A stretch of DNA of 64,000 nt from Serratia liquefaciens ATCC 27592 (GTDB lineage Bacteria > Pseudomonadota > Gammaproteobacteria > Enterobacterales > Enterobacteriaceae): positions 1,798,001 to 1,862,000 of the forward strand of contig NC_021741.1 in assembly GCF_000422085.1 (NCBI RefSeq), read 5' to 3'. Made by a program: the position numbers and the translations under genes. The notes beneath the pieces were generated by a model. That model searched no databases. It worked only from the letters and a program-made list of their open reading frames with translations, and had not been told where the DNA came from. Of the stretch, positions 35,431-44,643 are shown piece by piece. The first letter of the stretch is position 1. Every line of letters starts with the position of its first letter.

Positions 35431-36351
35431 TCAGAGGCCGACATCCGGCAGCGCAGGGCGGTTTGCCAGCGCTTTTTTGACCACTGCGGTGACCTCGGCC
35501 AGGGTATCGCCCTGCAATGCCAGACGTGGTGGACGGGTAATGGCGCTGCCGCGACCCACCAACTCTTCACACAGCTTGATGCACTGCACCAGATCGGGAC
35601 GCGCATCCAAATGCAGCAGCGGCATAAACCAGCTGTACAGCGCCAGCGCCTCCTCGAAGCGTTTTTGCTTCGCCAGACGGAACAAGGTTTCGCCTTCACG
35701 CGGGAAGGCGTTAGACATGCCGGAGATCCAGCCTTCGGCGCCGACGGCGATGCTTTCCAGCACCACGTCATCCAACCCGGCGAACAGCACAAAGCGATCG
35801 CCCACTTCGTTGCGCAGATCGATAAAGCGACGGGTGTCGCCAGAGGAATCCTTGAAGCAGACGATATTTTCGCAATCGACCAGTGACGTCAGGATGTCCG
35901 GCGTCACGTCATTTTTATAAATCGGCGGGTTGTTGTAGACCATGATCGGCAGATCGGTGGCGGTAGCGACGCTGCGAAAATGCGTTGCGGTTTCATGGGG
36001 TTTGGCTGAATAGACTAACGCCGGCATTACCATAATGCCGTCGACGCCGACCTTCTGGGCTTCGCGCGCCATATTGCGCGCAAAGGCGGTGGTGAACTCG
36101 GCGATACCGGCAATCACCGGGACCTGACCCTGAGCTGCGTCGCGTGCCACTTCAATCACCGACAGTTTTTCCTGAACGGTCAGCGAGGTGTTCTCACCCA
36201 CGGTGCCACACACCACCAGGCCCGAAACGCCGTCTTTGACCAGGTTTTTGATCACCGTGTGGGTGGCGTCGAGATCCAGAGAAAAATCGCTGCGGAACTG
36301 GGTGCTGACCGCCGGGAATACGCCGCTCCAGCTAATGGCTTTATGGCTCAT
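35431..36351 (-). CDS. DHDPS-family deaminase (pyrroline-4-hydroxy-2-carboxylate deaminase)
   Basis: 306 residues from the ATG at 36351 (AGGA at 8 bases; the upstream TTG has no ribosome-binding site). It is a DapA-like TIM barrel with GVFPAVSTQF, CGTVGENTSL, a VYNNPP block carrying the tyrosine, and the Schiff-base lysine in IVCFKDSSGD. In hydroxyproline clusters this family converts 1-pyrroline-4-hydroxy-2-carboxylate to ketoglutarate semialdehyde and ammonia. It is first in the minus-strand hydroxyproline operon. Confidence 0.92.
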   Translation of the reverse strand: MSHKAISWSGVFPAVSTQFRSDFSLDLDATHTVIKNLVKDGVSGLVVCGTVGENTSLTVQEKLSVIEVARDAAQGQVPVIAGIAEFTTAFARNMAREAQKVGVDGIMVMPALVYSAKPHETATHFRSVATATDLPIMVYNNPPIYKNDVTPDILTSLVDCENIVCFKDSSGDTRRFIDLRNEVGDRFVLFAGLDDVVLESIAVGAEGWISGMSNAFPREGETLFRLAKQKRFEEALALYSWFMPLLHLDARPDLVQCIKLCEELVGRGSAITRPPRLALQGDTLAEVTAVVKKALANRPALPDVGL

Positions 36352-36558
36352 AGTGTTTTTCCTGTCGTCCAAGTTTGTTAATCAATGGTGAATTATTGGT
36401 AAAATCCAATCACAGATTGACCTGTATTGTTCGTAGGGGCTTGACGGTTTTCGCCGAATGCCATGACGAAATTGGCACAGTGAGGCGGGGATTCAGACGA
36501 GAAGGAACCTGATGCACAAGGCACCATAGCGATTTTTTTACTAATATAAATCAGTGTA

Positions 36559-37404
36559 TTAAAGGGTTATGGTGGTGCGGAAGTCGCGCGGCGTTGAACC
36601 GGTCATGGCTTTGAATTGACGGCTGAATGCGCTGTGATCGGTGTAGCCGCACTGCAAGGCGATGTCGGTAATCGGCATATCGCCGGCCAGCAGTTCGGTG
36701 GCTTTTTCCAGCCGCACCTTGTGGATCATCTGGCGCGGCGTGAGATGAAAAATGCGTTTGCAGTAACGTTCAATCTGCGCCACGGAAAGTGCAGTGAGCG
36801 TCGTCAGTTCCTCAAGTGCGATCGGCCGGGCGTAATGCTGGCGAATGTAGACATCGATGGCCGCCAGCCGCTGATAGGCTGGGTGATTGGCCTTGGCTTC
36901 CTGCAGATCGTGCGAAATGCCAGCCATGCCGATGATTTTGCCCTGCGCGTCGTACAGCGCCAGCTTTTGCGTCAGGCACCAACCGGTCTCACGTCCGTTA
37001 TACAAGTGCATTTCCAGCTGATCCTGGATCAGCTCCCCGTGACGCAGCACGCGGAGATCCTGCTCGGTATACCCCGATCCGAGCTGGGCGGGGAAAACGT
37101 CCGCCGAGGTTTTGCCCAGCAGCGGCGCGACGGTTTTAAACCCACAGCGTTTGGCCAGCGTCAGATTGGCGAACAGATAACGGGCTTGCACGTCTTTGAT
37201 GAAGAACACCACGTTGGGCATGGCATTGAACAGCGGGGCGATCAACGCCAGGGAATTAAGCAGGTCGCGCAGAGTATTCGGCCGTTGCTGTGCCAGGCCA
37301 TCGCACCAGCGGGACAGTTGCTCAACGGCGAAAACGTCATCTTCCTGTTCATCGAAAGCGGGCCTGGTGTCAGTGATAACCTGGTGGCGTTGAGTTAATC
37401 GCAT
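36559..37404 (-). CDS. AraC-family regulator with PAS-like sensor domain
   Basis: 281 residues. Residues about 60-165 look like a PAS fold (NVVFFIKDVQARYLFANLTLAKRCGF, then GMAGISHDLQEAK). Residues about 180-281 hold the two AraC HTH motifs (ITDIALQCGYTDHSAFSRQFKAMTG). It is placed between the two hydroxyproline transcription units and is divergent from the epimerase. It is likely the pathway-specific activator, responding to hydroxyproline or an intermediate. Confidence 0.9.
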   Translation of the reverse strand: MRLTQRHQVITDTRPAFDEQEDDVFAVEQLSRWCDGLAQQRPNTLRDLLNSLALIAPLFNAMPNVVFFIKDVQARYLFANLTLAKRCGFKTVAPLLGKTSADVFPAQLGSGYTEQDLRVLRHGELIQDQLEMHLYNGRETGWCLTQKLALYDAQGKIIGMAGISHDLQEAKANHPAYQRLAAIDVYIRQHYARPIALEELTTLTALSVAQIERYCKRIFHLTPRQMIHKVRLEKATELLAGDMPITDIALQCGYTDHSAFSRQFKAMTGSTPRDFRTTITL

Positions 37405-37792
37405 GGCAATACCTTTTCCCGCTGGATGGCACAGAATCTGGAGTGGCCGGGCCGGCCATTTTGACGCGCCTCATCAATATTAACTTTCTTGTAACTTTTC
37501 AAGCGCAGCCGTCAATTATGCGGATCACCGCAAACTTTTTCCCTCCGTGACACATTCCACGCAGAAAAAAATCGCCTCTTTTGCACAAGTCTGGAAATAA
37601 CATAAAAGTAACGATTTGATAAATAACTCATTCTTATGGCTCATCGCTTACCTCTGTTCGGCGTTAACCGGATATCTAATTAAGGATTGTGCTGATTTCT
37701 GCATGCGCCGAGCCGAAATGTATCAAGCCGCCGCTGACATATTCGGTCAGTCTAACGCCAACGGTAACATTTCATTAACTCAGGAGGCTCCG
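37405..37792. other. Divergent promoter region of AraC regulator and hydroxyproline epimerase operon
   Basis: 388 bases with no supported gene. An in-frame extension of the epimerase to 37616 exists but lacks family similarity. It should contain both divergent promoters and the AraC-type operator; I could not identify direct repeats with confidence. Confidence 0.45.
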
Positions 37793-38740
37793 ATGGCACT
37801 TTCTTCGCATTTCACCGCGCTGCGGGCGATCGATTCCCATACTGCCGGTGAACCTACCCGGTTGATCATCGAAGGGTTTCCCGATTTGGGTAGCGGCAGT
37901 ATGGCGGAGCGCAAAGCCCGATTTGCCCAAGATTATGATGATTGGCGCAGCGCCATCATTCTGGAGCCGCGCGGCAATGATGTCCTGGTCGGGGCTTTGC
38001 TCTGCCAGCCCTGTTCGCCGCAGGCCGCTGCCGGGGTGATTTTCTTCAACAACGCCGGCTATTTGGGCATGTGCGGCCACGGCACCATTGGTCTGGTGGC
38101 CTCATTGGCCTATTTGGGGCGAATTGGCGTGGGAGATCACCTGATTGAAACGCCTGTCGGCACGGTAAATGCCAGGCTACATGAGGATGGCAGCGTGACG
38201 GTGGAAAACGTACCGGCCTATCGCTATCGCCGCCAGGTAAGAGTGGAGGTGAGCGGCTATGGCCCGGTGGTGGGTGACATTGCCTGGGGCGGGAATTGGT
38301 TTTTCCTTATCGGTGAACATCACCTGGCGATCGATACGCAAAACCTGGACGCGCTTACCGCTTTTTGTTGGGCGGTGCGGGTGTCACTGGAGTCTGCGGG
38401 GATTTATAGCGAAGACGGCGGGGTTATCGATCATATCGAACTGTTTGCCGCCGATCCGCAGGCGGACAGCCGTAACTTCGTGCTTTGCCCGGGCAAAGCC
38501 TATGACCGCTCACCCTGCGGGACCGGCACCAGCGCCAAACTGGCCTGTCTGGCGGCCGACGGCAAACTGCAACCGGGTGAGATCTGGCGCCAGGCGAGCG
38601 TGATCGGCAGCCAGTTCAGCGGGTATTACCAACGTAACGGCGATCGCGTAACGCCGTTTATCCGTGGGCAAGCCTATGTGTGCGCTGACAGCCAACTGCT
38701 GTTGGATGAGCGCGATCCTTTCGTTTGGGGTATCCGCTGA
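37793..38740 (+). CDS. 4-hydroxyproline epimerase (proline racemase family)
   Basis: 315 residues from the ATG at 37793, preceded by a perfect AGGAGG. Both catalytic cysteines of the cofactor-free racemase/epimerase mechanism are present: GMCGHGTIG (about residue 90) and [10 protein letters not shown] (about residue 236). The second cysteine separates it from trans-3-hydroxyproline dehydratases, which have Ser/Thr at one site. It converts trans-4-hydroxy-L-proline to cis-4-hydroxy-D-proline. It is first gene of the plus-strand operon; its TGA overlaps the next ATG. Confidence 0.93.
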   Translation: MALSSHFTALRAIDSHTAGEPTRLIIEGFPDLGSGSMAERKARFAQDYDDWRSAIILEPRGNDVLVGALLCQPCSPQAAAGVIFFNNAGYLGMCGHGTIGLVASLAYLGRIGVGDHLIETPVGTVNARLHEDGSVTVENVPAYRYRRQVRVEVSGYGPVVGDIAWGGNWFFLIGEHHLAIDTQNLDALTAFCWAVRVSLESAGIYSEDGGVIDHIELFAADPQADSRNFVLCPGKAYDRSPCGTGTSAKLACLAADGKLQPGEIWRQASVIGSQFSGYYQRNGDRVTPFIRGQAYVCADSQLLLDERDPFVWGIR

Positions 38741-39864
38741 TGGCTGCCGACAGGCGTGCTGAAGCGATCGTGGTGGGGGCCGGCATTATTGGTGCCGCCT
38801 GCGCCTGGCGCCTGGCGCAACAAGGGCTGCAGGTGCTGCTGGTGGATAATCAGCGCGCCGGTGCGACCGCCGCAGGTATGGGGCACCTGGTGTGTATGGA
38901 CGACAACCCTGCCGAGCTGGCCTTAAGCGCCTACTCACTGCAGCTGTGGCGCAGCCTGGTGGAACGACTGCCGGAAAACTGCGCCTGGCGTGGCTGCGGT
39001 ACGCTGTGGCTGGCAGAGCGGGACGATGAAATGGCGATTGCCGAAGCCAAGTGCCAACGTATGGCGGAGTATGGTGTGGCCAGCGAAATACAAAGTGCCG
39101 CACAGGTGGCAGGCCTGGAACCTATGCTACGCCCCGGTTTGGCGGGCGGGCTGCGAGTGCCGGGCGATGGCATTGTTTATGCACCTAACGTGGCCCGCTG
39201 GCTCGTGAACGACGCCGGGTCGGCAATCAGAGTCATTACCGGAGAGGCTTGCGCGTTGGAAGAACGGGCCATCGTGCTGGCGAGTGGTGAGCGTCTGACG
39301 GCACCGGTAGTGGTGCTGGCCTGCGGTCTGCAGGCCAACAGGCTGCTGGAACAGCCCATGCTGCGGGCCAAAAAAGGGCAGTTGGCGATTACCGATCGCT
39401 ATCCGCACAGGATCCATCATCAGTTGGTTGAATTGGGGTATGGTGCCAGCGCCCATGCCAGCGACGGGACTTCGGTGGCGTTTAACGTTCAGGCGCGCCC
39501 AACGGGCCAGTTGTTGATCGGCTCATCGCGCCAGTTTGACGCCCCAGGCAGTGACATCGATTTGCCGTTGCTGGCCGCAATGTTGGCGCGCGCCAACGCT
39601 TTTTTGCCCACGCTGGCACAGATGAACGTCATTCGCTGTTGGACCGGCCAGCGTGCCGCCTCCGCCGACGGTTTGCCGCTGTTGGGCCCGCATCCGCAAC
39701 ACCGTGGGCTGTGGCTGGCGCTGGGGCACGAAGGGTTAGGCGTCACCACCGCGTTGGGCAGTGCTGAGCTGATTTCCGCCCAGATCCATCATCATCGCCC
39801 GGCGATTGACGACACGCCTTATCTGGCTGCGCGCATGTTCAGTACGGAGGTGTTAGCGATATGA
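38740..39864 (+). CDS. FAD-dependent D-hydroxyproline dehydrogenase, DadA-like subunit
   Basis: 374 residues with an N-terminal FAD motif (VVGAGIIGAACAWRLAQQG) and DAO-fold C-terminal blocks (LLGPHPQHRGLWLALGHEGLG). Together with the two downstream genes it forms a heteromeric D-hydroxyproline dehydrogenase giving 1-pyrroline-4-hydroxy-2-carboxylate. The start ATG overlaps the epimerase stop (TGATG). Confidence 0.92.
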   Translation: MAADRRAEAIVVGAGIIGAACAWRLAQQGLQVLLVDNQRAGATAAGMGHLVCMDDNPAELALSAYSLQLWRSLVERLPENCAWRGCGTLWLAERDDEMAIAEAKCQRMAEYGVASEIQSAAQVAGLEPMLRPGLAGGLRVPGDGIVYAPNVARWLVNDAGSAIRVITGEACALEERAIVLASGERLTAPVVVLACGLQANRLLEQPMLRAKKGQLAITDRYPHRIHHQLVELGYGASAHASDGTSVAFNVQARPTGQLLIGSSRQFDAPGSDIDLPLLAAMLARANAFLPTLAQMNVIRCWTGQRAASADGLPLLGPHPQHRGLWLALGHEGLGVTTALGSAELISAQIHHHRPAIDDTPYLAARMFSTEVLAI

Positions 39865-40121
39865 GTCAAAAACAGAATCAACTGAATGTGACCCTTAACG
39901 GTGAAAGCCTCTGGGTTCCGGAAGGGTTTAGCGTGGCGGCGGCGCTCAGTCTGAGTGGCGAGGACAGCTGTCGCGTTTCGGTCAGCGGGCAAGCGCGCAC
40001 GCCGTTTTGTGGCATGGGGGTTTGCCAGGAGTGCCGCGTGACCGTAAATGGCCTGCGGCGGCTGGCGTGTCAGACCCTCTGCCAGCCGGGAATGCAGATT
40101 GAGAGGACGGAGAATGAGTGA
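39861..40121 (+). CDS. Small [2Fe-2S] subunit of D-hydroxyproline dehydrogenase
   Basis: 86 residues. The plant-ferredoxin-type cluster ligands are FCGMGVCQEC and a later cysteine in RRLACQ. It corresponds to the small HcnA/SoxD-like subunit of heteromeric amino acid dehydrogenases. It overlaps the gene before by 4 bp and the gene after by 8 bp, indicating translational coupling and fixed stoichiometry. Confidence 0.92.
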   Translation: MSQKQNQLNVTLNGESLWVPEGFSVAAALSLSGEDSCRVSVSGQARTPFCGMGVCQECRVTVNGLRRLACQTLCQPGMQIERTENE

Positions 40122-41376
40122 CCTCGTGTGCGATGTGTTGGTTATCGGGGCGGGCCCGGCCGGGCTTGCGGCGGCCCGGGCGGCGGCAGAAAGTGGCCAG
40201 TCGGTGCTGGTGCTTGATGATAACCTGCGCCTGGGCGGGCAGATCTGGCGTGACGGACCCAACGTGGCGCTACCGGCGCTGGCGCAGCAGTATCGGCGGG
40301 CGGTGGAAGCGCTGAGCAACGTGACCCTGCTGAACGGGGTGAAAATCATCGCTTGTTGTGGGCCGCAGAAAATCCTCTACGAAGCTGCGACTGGCAGCGG
40401 AGTGGTGGACTATCAAACATTGATCTTGTGCTGTGGCGCACGTGAGTTGCTATTGCCGTTTCCCGGTTGGATGTTGCCTGGCGTCACCGGTGCCGGTGGG
40501 TTGCAGGCGCAGATTAAACAGGGATTGCCGATCAAAGGGGAGCGGGTGGCGATTGCCGGCAGTGGCCCGTTACTGATGGCGGTGGCCGACAGCGTGATCA
40601 AAGCAGGGGGAAAAGTGGTGAGGGTGGCAGAACAGGCGTCAGCTATGCACCTGGCGGCGTTTGCTGGCGGGTTGTGGCGTTGGCCAGCCAAATTACGCCA
40701 GTCATTTACCCTGCTCAACCGTCATTATCGTCCTGACAGCTTTGTGCTGGAGGCAATAGGTGATCAACGGCTGACGGCGATACGGCTACAGACGGGCACT
40801 CGCGTGACGACGCTGGCCTGCGAACGCTTGGCCTGCGGTTTTGGCCTGGTGGCGAACGTCGAACTGGCGATGCTGCTGGGCTGCCGCCTTCGTGATGACG
40901 CCGTTGCCGTGGACGAGAACCAGCAAACCAGCCAGCCGAAAATTTATGCCGCCGGTGAATGCACCGGAATAGGGGGCAGCGAACTGGCGCTGACGGAAGG
41001 AGCCATTGCTGGGTATGTCGCCACCGGCAATCAACAACGGGCGAAGGGATTGATGCGGGAACGTGATAAATGGAGGCGATTCGCCGATGCTGTGGCACAG
41101 GCTTTTGCCTTGAATCCCGCGCTGAAAGCGTTGGCAGAACCGCAAACTTTGGTGTGCCGTTGTGAAGATGTTTCCTTAGGCCAGCTAAACGGCTTTCCTG
41201 ACTGGACGGCGGCCAAGCTGAGCAGCCGCTGTGGCATGGGGGCTTGTCAGGGGAAGATTTGCGCGACGGCGGCGCGTCATTTGCTTGGCTGGCCGCTACC
41301 GGCACCGCGGATACCATTGACGCCGGTAAGGGTCGAAACCTTGGCCCGATTGAACGACATCGAGACTGACGAATAA
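40114..41376 (+). CDS. FAD/NAD(P)-binding subunit of D-hydroxyproline dehydrogenase with C-terminal [2Fe-2S] domain
   Basis: 420 residues from the ATG at 40114 (GAGAGGACGGAG upstream). An N-terminal dinucleotide fold (VIGAGPAGLAAARAA) and a second nucleotide site (VAIAGSGPLLMAVADSV) are present. A BFD-like C-terminal region holds four cysteines (LVCRCEDV and RCGMGACQGKIC), as in HcnB-like subunits. It is the last gene of the epimerase operon. Confidence 0.93.
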   Translation: MSDLVCDVLVIGAGPAGLAAARAAAESGQSVLVLDDNLRLGGQIWRDGPNVALPALAQQYRRAVEALSNVTLLNGVKIIACCGPQKILYEAATGSGVVDYQTLILCCGARELLLPFPGWMLPGVTGAGGLQAQIKQGLPIKGERVAIAGSGPLLMAVADSVIKAGGKVVRVAEQASAMHLAAFAGGLWRWPAKLRQSFTLLNRHYRPDSFVLEAIGDQRLTAIRLQTGTRVTTLACERLACGFGLVANVELAMLLGCRLRDDAVAVDENQQTSQPKIYAAGECTGIGGSELALTEGAIAGYVATGNQQRAKGLMRERDKWRRFADAVAQAFALNPALKALAEPQTLVCRCEDVSLGQLNGFPDWTAAKLSSRCGMGACQGKICATAARHLLGWPLPAPRIPLTPVRVETLARLNDIETDE

Positions 41377-41424
41377 GCCTGCTACACTCAGGCAAGATGA
41401 CCGGACAAATCGGGCGGATAACGG

Positions 41425-41580
41425 ATGACGAATGCACTGATTACGCTGGGGCTGTGCCTGCTGTTAATACCGCTATTGTTGTGGTTGATTGGCCGGGCGC
41501 TATCGGCCGCAAAAGATAAAAAGCCGCAAGAGGGTAAACCTAAACCCAGGACCGGCATGCCGCATGGCGATGATGAGTGA
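41425..41580 (+). CDS. Small single-span membrane protein
   Basis: 51 residues beginning MTNALITLGL. One strongly hydrophobic segment (residues 4-23) is followed by a basic, lysine/proline-rich tail ending HGDDE. It begins 49 bp after the hydroxyproline operon with a GGCGGATAACGG leader. I do not recognise it. Confidence 0.6.
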   Translation: MTNALITLGLCLLLIPLLLWLIGRALSAAKDKKPQEGKPKPRTGMPHGDDE

Positions 41581-41630
41581 TCCTTACGGGCGCGTGGGGC
41601 AGTGCGCCGACCGCGCCGTTGGTATTACCT

Positions 41631-41987
41631 TCACTGTGGCCAGTAATAGGTTTTCTCATGCCAGCCTTTACCATACATGCAGGCTTCTATGGTCGCTGAG
41701 CGAGCATCTTCGTTACGATCGTTCTGCACTGTCTTGAACGAGGGCTGTTTTTCGTAGCGGTAACCTGCCGGGCAGTCTTTTTTGTCTTTTTTACAGCTTT
41801 GGTATTGGTTTTCGTAGCTAAACTCAAAATCTCTCACCACATCGGGAGGGAAACGTTCGTAACCGCGAGCTTTGCATTCAGCATATTCCATGTCGCGGGT
41901 GGCATTGCCGGCACCGGGTTTCTCCCACTGGGTGCAGGCGGTTAATGTCATTAATGGCAAAATAATCAAAAAGCTAAACGTCTTCAT
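41631..41987 (-). CDS. Hypothetical lipoprotein, cysteine-containing
   Basis: 118 residues. The signal MKTFSFLIILPLMTLTAC has a lipobox with the cysteine at residue 18. The mature part has several further cysteines (AECKARG, QSCKKDKKDCPAG, EACMYG), which suggests periplasmic disulphides. A C-terminal MYGKGWHEK segment resembles a motif seen in small enterobacterial lipoproteins. Function unknown. Confidence 0.75.
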   Translation of the reverse strand: MKTFSFLIILPLMTLTACTQWEKPGAGNATRDMEYAECKARGYERFPPDVVRDFEFSYENQYQSCKKDKKDCPAGYRYEKQPSFKTVQNDRNEDARSATIEACMYGKGWHEKTYYWPQ

Positions 41988-42449
41988 GGTATCCCTAACT
42001 CTTCCTTTCTTCCTGTATTCACACGCTAAGAATCTTCCTAAGCGAGATAGGGCATGAGTGTAATAAACTGATGTTAAAATTGGAAATGATAATAGTTATT
42101 GTTTAGGCGAGGTTGATGTAATACCGACGGTGCAGGGCTAAGAACGTTATTCCCAATCATGAAATAGTCCCGCTTGTTATAATGTACCTGCTAACTTTCA
42201 TTGGATATATATGGGAAGTGATTTTTTAAGATATTTACCTAAAGATTAATTCTTATTATTGGTTACACAAAGGTATTTGAAGAACCGTGAATTAGAATAG
42301 GGACTTTTTTATTGCTTTTTATAAATTATCGAAATTAAAACTATTATTAAATTTGCCGGTAATACGATTGCAATTCATGCGCAAATTTTTTAGATTCAGG
42401 ATAGAGAAGTGATTGTCATGATGATGAAGACGTTAAAGGGAGTTTTATT
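41988..42449. other. AT-rich intergenic region
   Basis: 462 bases, much richer in A and T than the surroundings, with no supported gene. A short ATG-ATG-ATG reading (from 42418, 34 codons) overlaps the following gene in another frame and is probably fortuitous. Composition suggests acquired DNA or an H-NS-bound region. Confidence 0.45.
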
Positions 42450-42764
42450 TTGGCGAATAAATCGGAAGTACCTAAAGACAGTGCTGATTTACCTTCATTA
42501 TCAGAAGATTGTGACAGGTTAAGAAACCTTTCCGATGTTGGGGATTCATTGGGTTACGGTCGTACTCGTTTTTATCAATGGTGCCGGGGACGCGGTTTTC
42601 TCACGCTGATGAATGCGCCTTCAGCAGAGATGATAAGCGCGGGTTACATGGTGACGACGTTATCAGATAATGGTTACTCACGCGTTTATGTGACTGAGGA
42701 TGGTTTTAATTTTGTGGGTGACGCCTTTCGCGAAGACATTCAAAAACGTATGGTCAAGCTTTAA
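42450..42764 (+). CDS. KilA-C-like (phage antirepressor C-terminal type) orphan protein
   Basis: 104 residues from a TTG at 42450 with AAGGGAG 7 bases upstream. Residues about 28-90 resemble the KilA C-terminal domain of phage antirepressors: LSDVGDSLGYGRTRFYQWCRGRGF, then ISAGYMVT and RVYVTEDGFNFV. No phage genes flank it. It lies in an AT-rich patch, so it is probably a recombination remnant or a small acquired regulator. The domain match is by eye. Confidence 0.65.
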   Translation: MANKSEVPKDSADLPSLSEDCDRLRNLSDVGDSLGYGRTRFYQWCRGRGFLTLMNAPSAEMISAGYMVTTLSDNGYSRVYVTEDGFNFVGDAFREDIQKRMVKL

Positions 42765-42994
42765 GGAAATTATAAAAATCTTATTCATTTCAATATACTA
42801 ACTACGGAATTTTCTTATGCTATCGACCGCGTTGTCTAACAAACATCGCGGTTGGCGAGGACCAATCCGTTGTGCTCCCGATGTTCTTCAGATCACTGGA
42901 AATTATCTTATTTTTGTATTGATGTTATCCCAGCGCTACAGCCGCAGCCTATTCTGTTGCTACTATAAAGACTGGTTTTTCCCAGGAGCTCAGG

Positions 42995-43426
42995 ATGAAG
43001 CATTACGCCGCGTTATTTGTTACTACCTTGCTGTTGTCTGGCTGCGCTACGCAGTCCGTTCCGCTGCAGCAGGCCGAATTACCGCCTCCTAGCCGACTGT
43101 TGCTTTATCAAAATATGCCGCAGACGCCTTATGCGACCCTGGTGGTAGTACGTGACAGCGGAATGTTGGCAGGCAGTTGCCGAACCGGGGTTTATATCAA
43201 CGGGGAGTTTGCTGCGTCGCTGGCGGCGCAAGAAAAGGCTGAGTTCCGGGTTCCGGTGGGAAACAACGAAATCAGCATTGGGCAGGATATGATCGAAAAC
43301 AGTCTGTGTATCTGGCGCGATACCAGCGGCCGGCTACCGATGACGTTGCGTGCCGGTGAAAGCCGCTATTTCCGCGTGGCAGGAGATATGCAACGCGGAT
43401 TTGTTCTGCAGGCCGGCAGGCCGTAA
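42995..43426 (+). CDS. Hypothetical lipoprotein
   Basis: 143 residues with a lipobox LLSGCATQ (cysteine at residue 17) and CAGGAGCTCAGG before the start. The mature part is beta-rich with a PEGA-like pattern (TGVYINGEFAASLAAQEKAEFRVPVGNNEISIG), as in lipoproteins that decorate the cell surface. No partner genes are seen; it converges on glpM. Confidence 0.75.
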   Translation: MKHYAALFVTTLLLSGCATQSVPLQQAELPPPSRLLLYQNMPQTPYATLVVVRDSGMLAGSCRTGVYINGEFAASLAAQEKAEFRVPVGNNEISIGQDMIENSLCIWRDTSGRLPMTLRAGESRYFRVAGDMQRGFVLQAGRP

Positions 43427-43440
43427 TTCTGGCGGGGCGG

Positions 43441-43782
43441 TCAACGCCCCTGCCACCATCCCCACAGGGTAATCAAAAGCCAGGCCGCTGCGATCCAACA
43501 TATTACCGCAGCGGCCAGCGCCCAAGACAATCTCATGCTGTTGATAAAGAAATACAGCGAGATCAGATACACCAGATAGGGTAAAACGGCCCACATGCCA
43601 AAAATCAGCGTGGTTCTCAACGCTTCGATTGAGCGTTCGCTGCCGACGATGTAATGGGCAATCAGTGCAAAGGTAGGGAACAACGGCACCAAACCGGCAA
43701 TATAGTAGCTGCGACTTTTGGCAAGCAGGCCAATGAGTACCACCACCAGTGCGCCAATCAGCGCTTTTACCACGATGCCCAT
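43441..43782 (-). CDS. glpM: GlpM-family inner-membrane protein
   Basis: 113 residues with four hydrophobic segments. The N-terminus MGIVVKALIGALVVVLIG and YYIAGLVPLFPTFALIAHYIV are nearly the E. coli GlpM. The role is poorly defined (membrane function; in Pseudomonas linked to alginate). I chose the ATG at 43782 by family comparison; a longer reading to 43836 is unsupported. Confidence 0.9.
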   Translation of the reverse strand: MGIVVKALIGALVVVLIGLLAKSRSYYIAGLVPLFPTFALIAHYIVGSERSIEALRTTLIFGMWAVLPYLVYLISLYFFINSMRLSWALAAAVICWIAAAWLLITLWGWWQGR

Positions 43783-43893
43783 ATGTTTCTCTGACGTAAA
43801 TAAAAACACATTGCCTGAAAGTGTCAGGGGGATCAATCACAGGGGCTGAGGGAAAACGGGCCCGCGGTTATGGCAGGCCGGAAGTGCGGCAGC

Positions 43894-44118
43894 TTATTGG
43901 CGGTAGGCGTGCTTAATTTGTTGGATACTGTTTTTAAAGATTTCGGCCTGGGTTGGATCTTCAATCTGCGCGATAAAGCGCTCCATGTTGATAATGACTT
44001 TCCCGGCATCGGCCTGACCGATCGATTTCAGGATCAGTGTCAGCGTAGCTTTAAGACAGGCGACTTCTGTCGCCAGCGTTTCCGGGTTTGCAGACGTAGT
44101 AAAGTCAACGTTGCTCAT
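43894..44118 (-). CDS. yecF: DUF2594 family protein YecF
   Basis: 74 residues, the same length as E. coli YecF, starting MSNVDFTTSANPE with GGAGAGAAA upstream. It is a small soluble helical protein of unknown function. In E. coli it sits between sdiA and uvrY; here the sdiA gene is not present next to it. Confidence 0.9.
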   Translation of the reverse strand: MSNVDFTTSANPETLATEVACLKATLTLILKSIGQADAGKVIINMERFIAQIEDPTQAEIFKNSIQQIKHAYRQ

Positions 44119-44199
44119 TTTCTCTCCTGATTTTTGAGGCCGAAGCCTGAAACAATGTGCTTTTTGACGCACACCCACACCGATTGAACTTACTCAGAC

Positions 44200-44260
44200 A
44201 TGCAGATGCGTATTTAACTGGGCGCGGAGTATAGCATAGCATGCAGATATCCATCTGCAT
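44200..44260. repeat. ATGCAGAT half-site repeats upstream of yecF
   Basis: ATGCAGAT occurs at 44200-44207 and 44241-44248, and inverted (ATCTGCAT) at 44253-44260. The last two form a perfect 8-bp palindrome with a 4-base spacer. The position 80-145 bp upstream of yecF suggests an operator. Confidence 0.45.
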
Positions 44261-44627
44261 TGATAGCGTGAATCGGCCTGAACTGCAGTTATCCGCATGC
44301 TGGACGAGAATTAAACGGTCTTAAGATTATAGTGCATACGCACTACTGATTAATAAAGCGATTGACTTCTCATGACATCCCGTTGCCAGAAGAATAATGT
44401 TTAAGTTATTTTGGACAAGTTAATAAGTCGTTGTCCACGAGCTTATTGTTTACGGGCTGATATTATTTAAATGTTTAACGCTGCCATCTTGCTCGATGTA
44501 ACCCAAACGTGAAGTGAATAATTTTTTTCGTAATAGATTTTGTACTGATGGATAATGCCATTTTTACTATTTTGTTTTATTTCAATGCATTACAGTTTTG
44601 TTGTGTTCGTGTTAATATAATCTGTGC

Positions 44628-44643
44628 TGTGATTGTTTACACA
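44628..44643. promoter_or_regulatory. CRP-like site upstream of uvrY
   Basis: TGTGA-N6-ACACA matches the CRP consensus TGTGA-N6-TCACA except for one base. It is 260 bp upstream of the uvrY start, which is far for direct activation unless the promoter is distant. Confidence 0.4.

Noticed and set aside
37616-37792. N-terminal extension of the hydroxyproline epimerase
   Set aside because: The extension does not match the family, and a perfect AGGAGG precedes the ATG at 37793.
42817-43092. 91-codon frame before and overlapping the 42995 lipoprotein
   Set aside because: A GGA precedes it, but the translation shows no domain, has an odd composition and overlaps a convincing lipoprotein in another frame.
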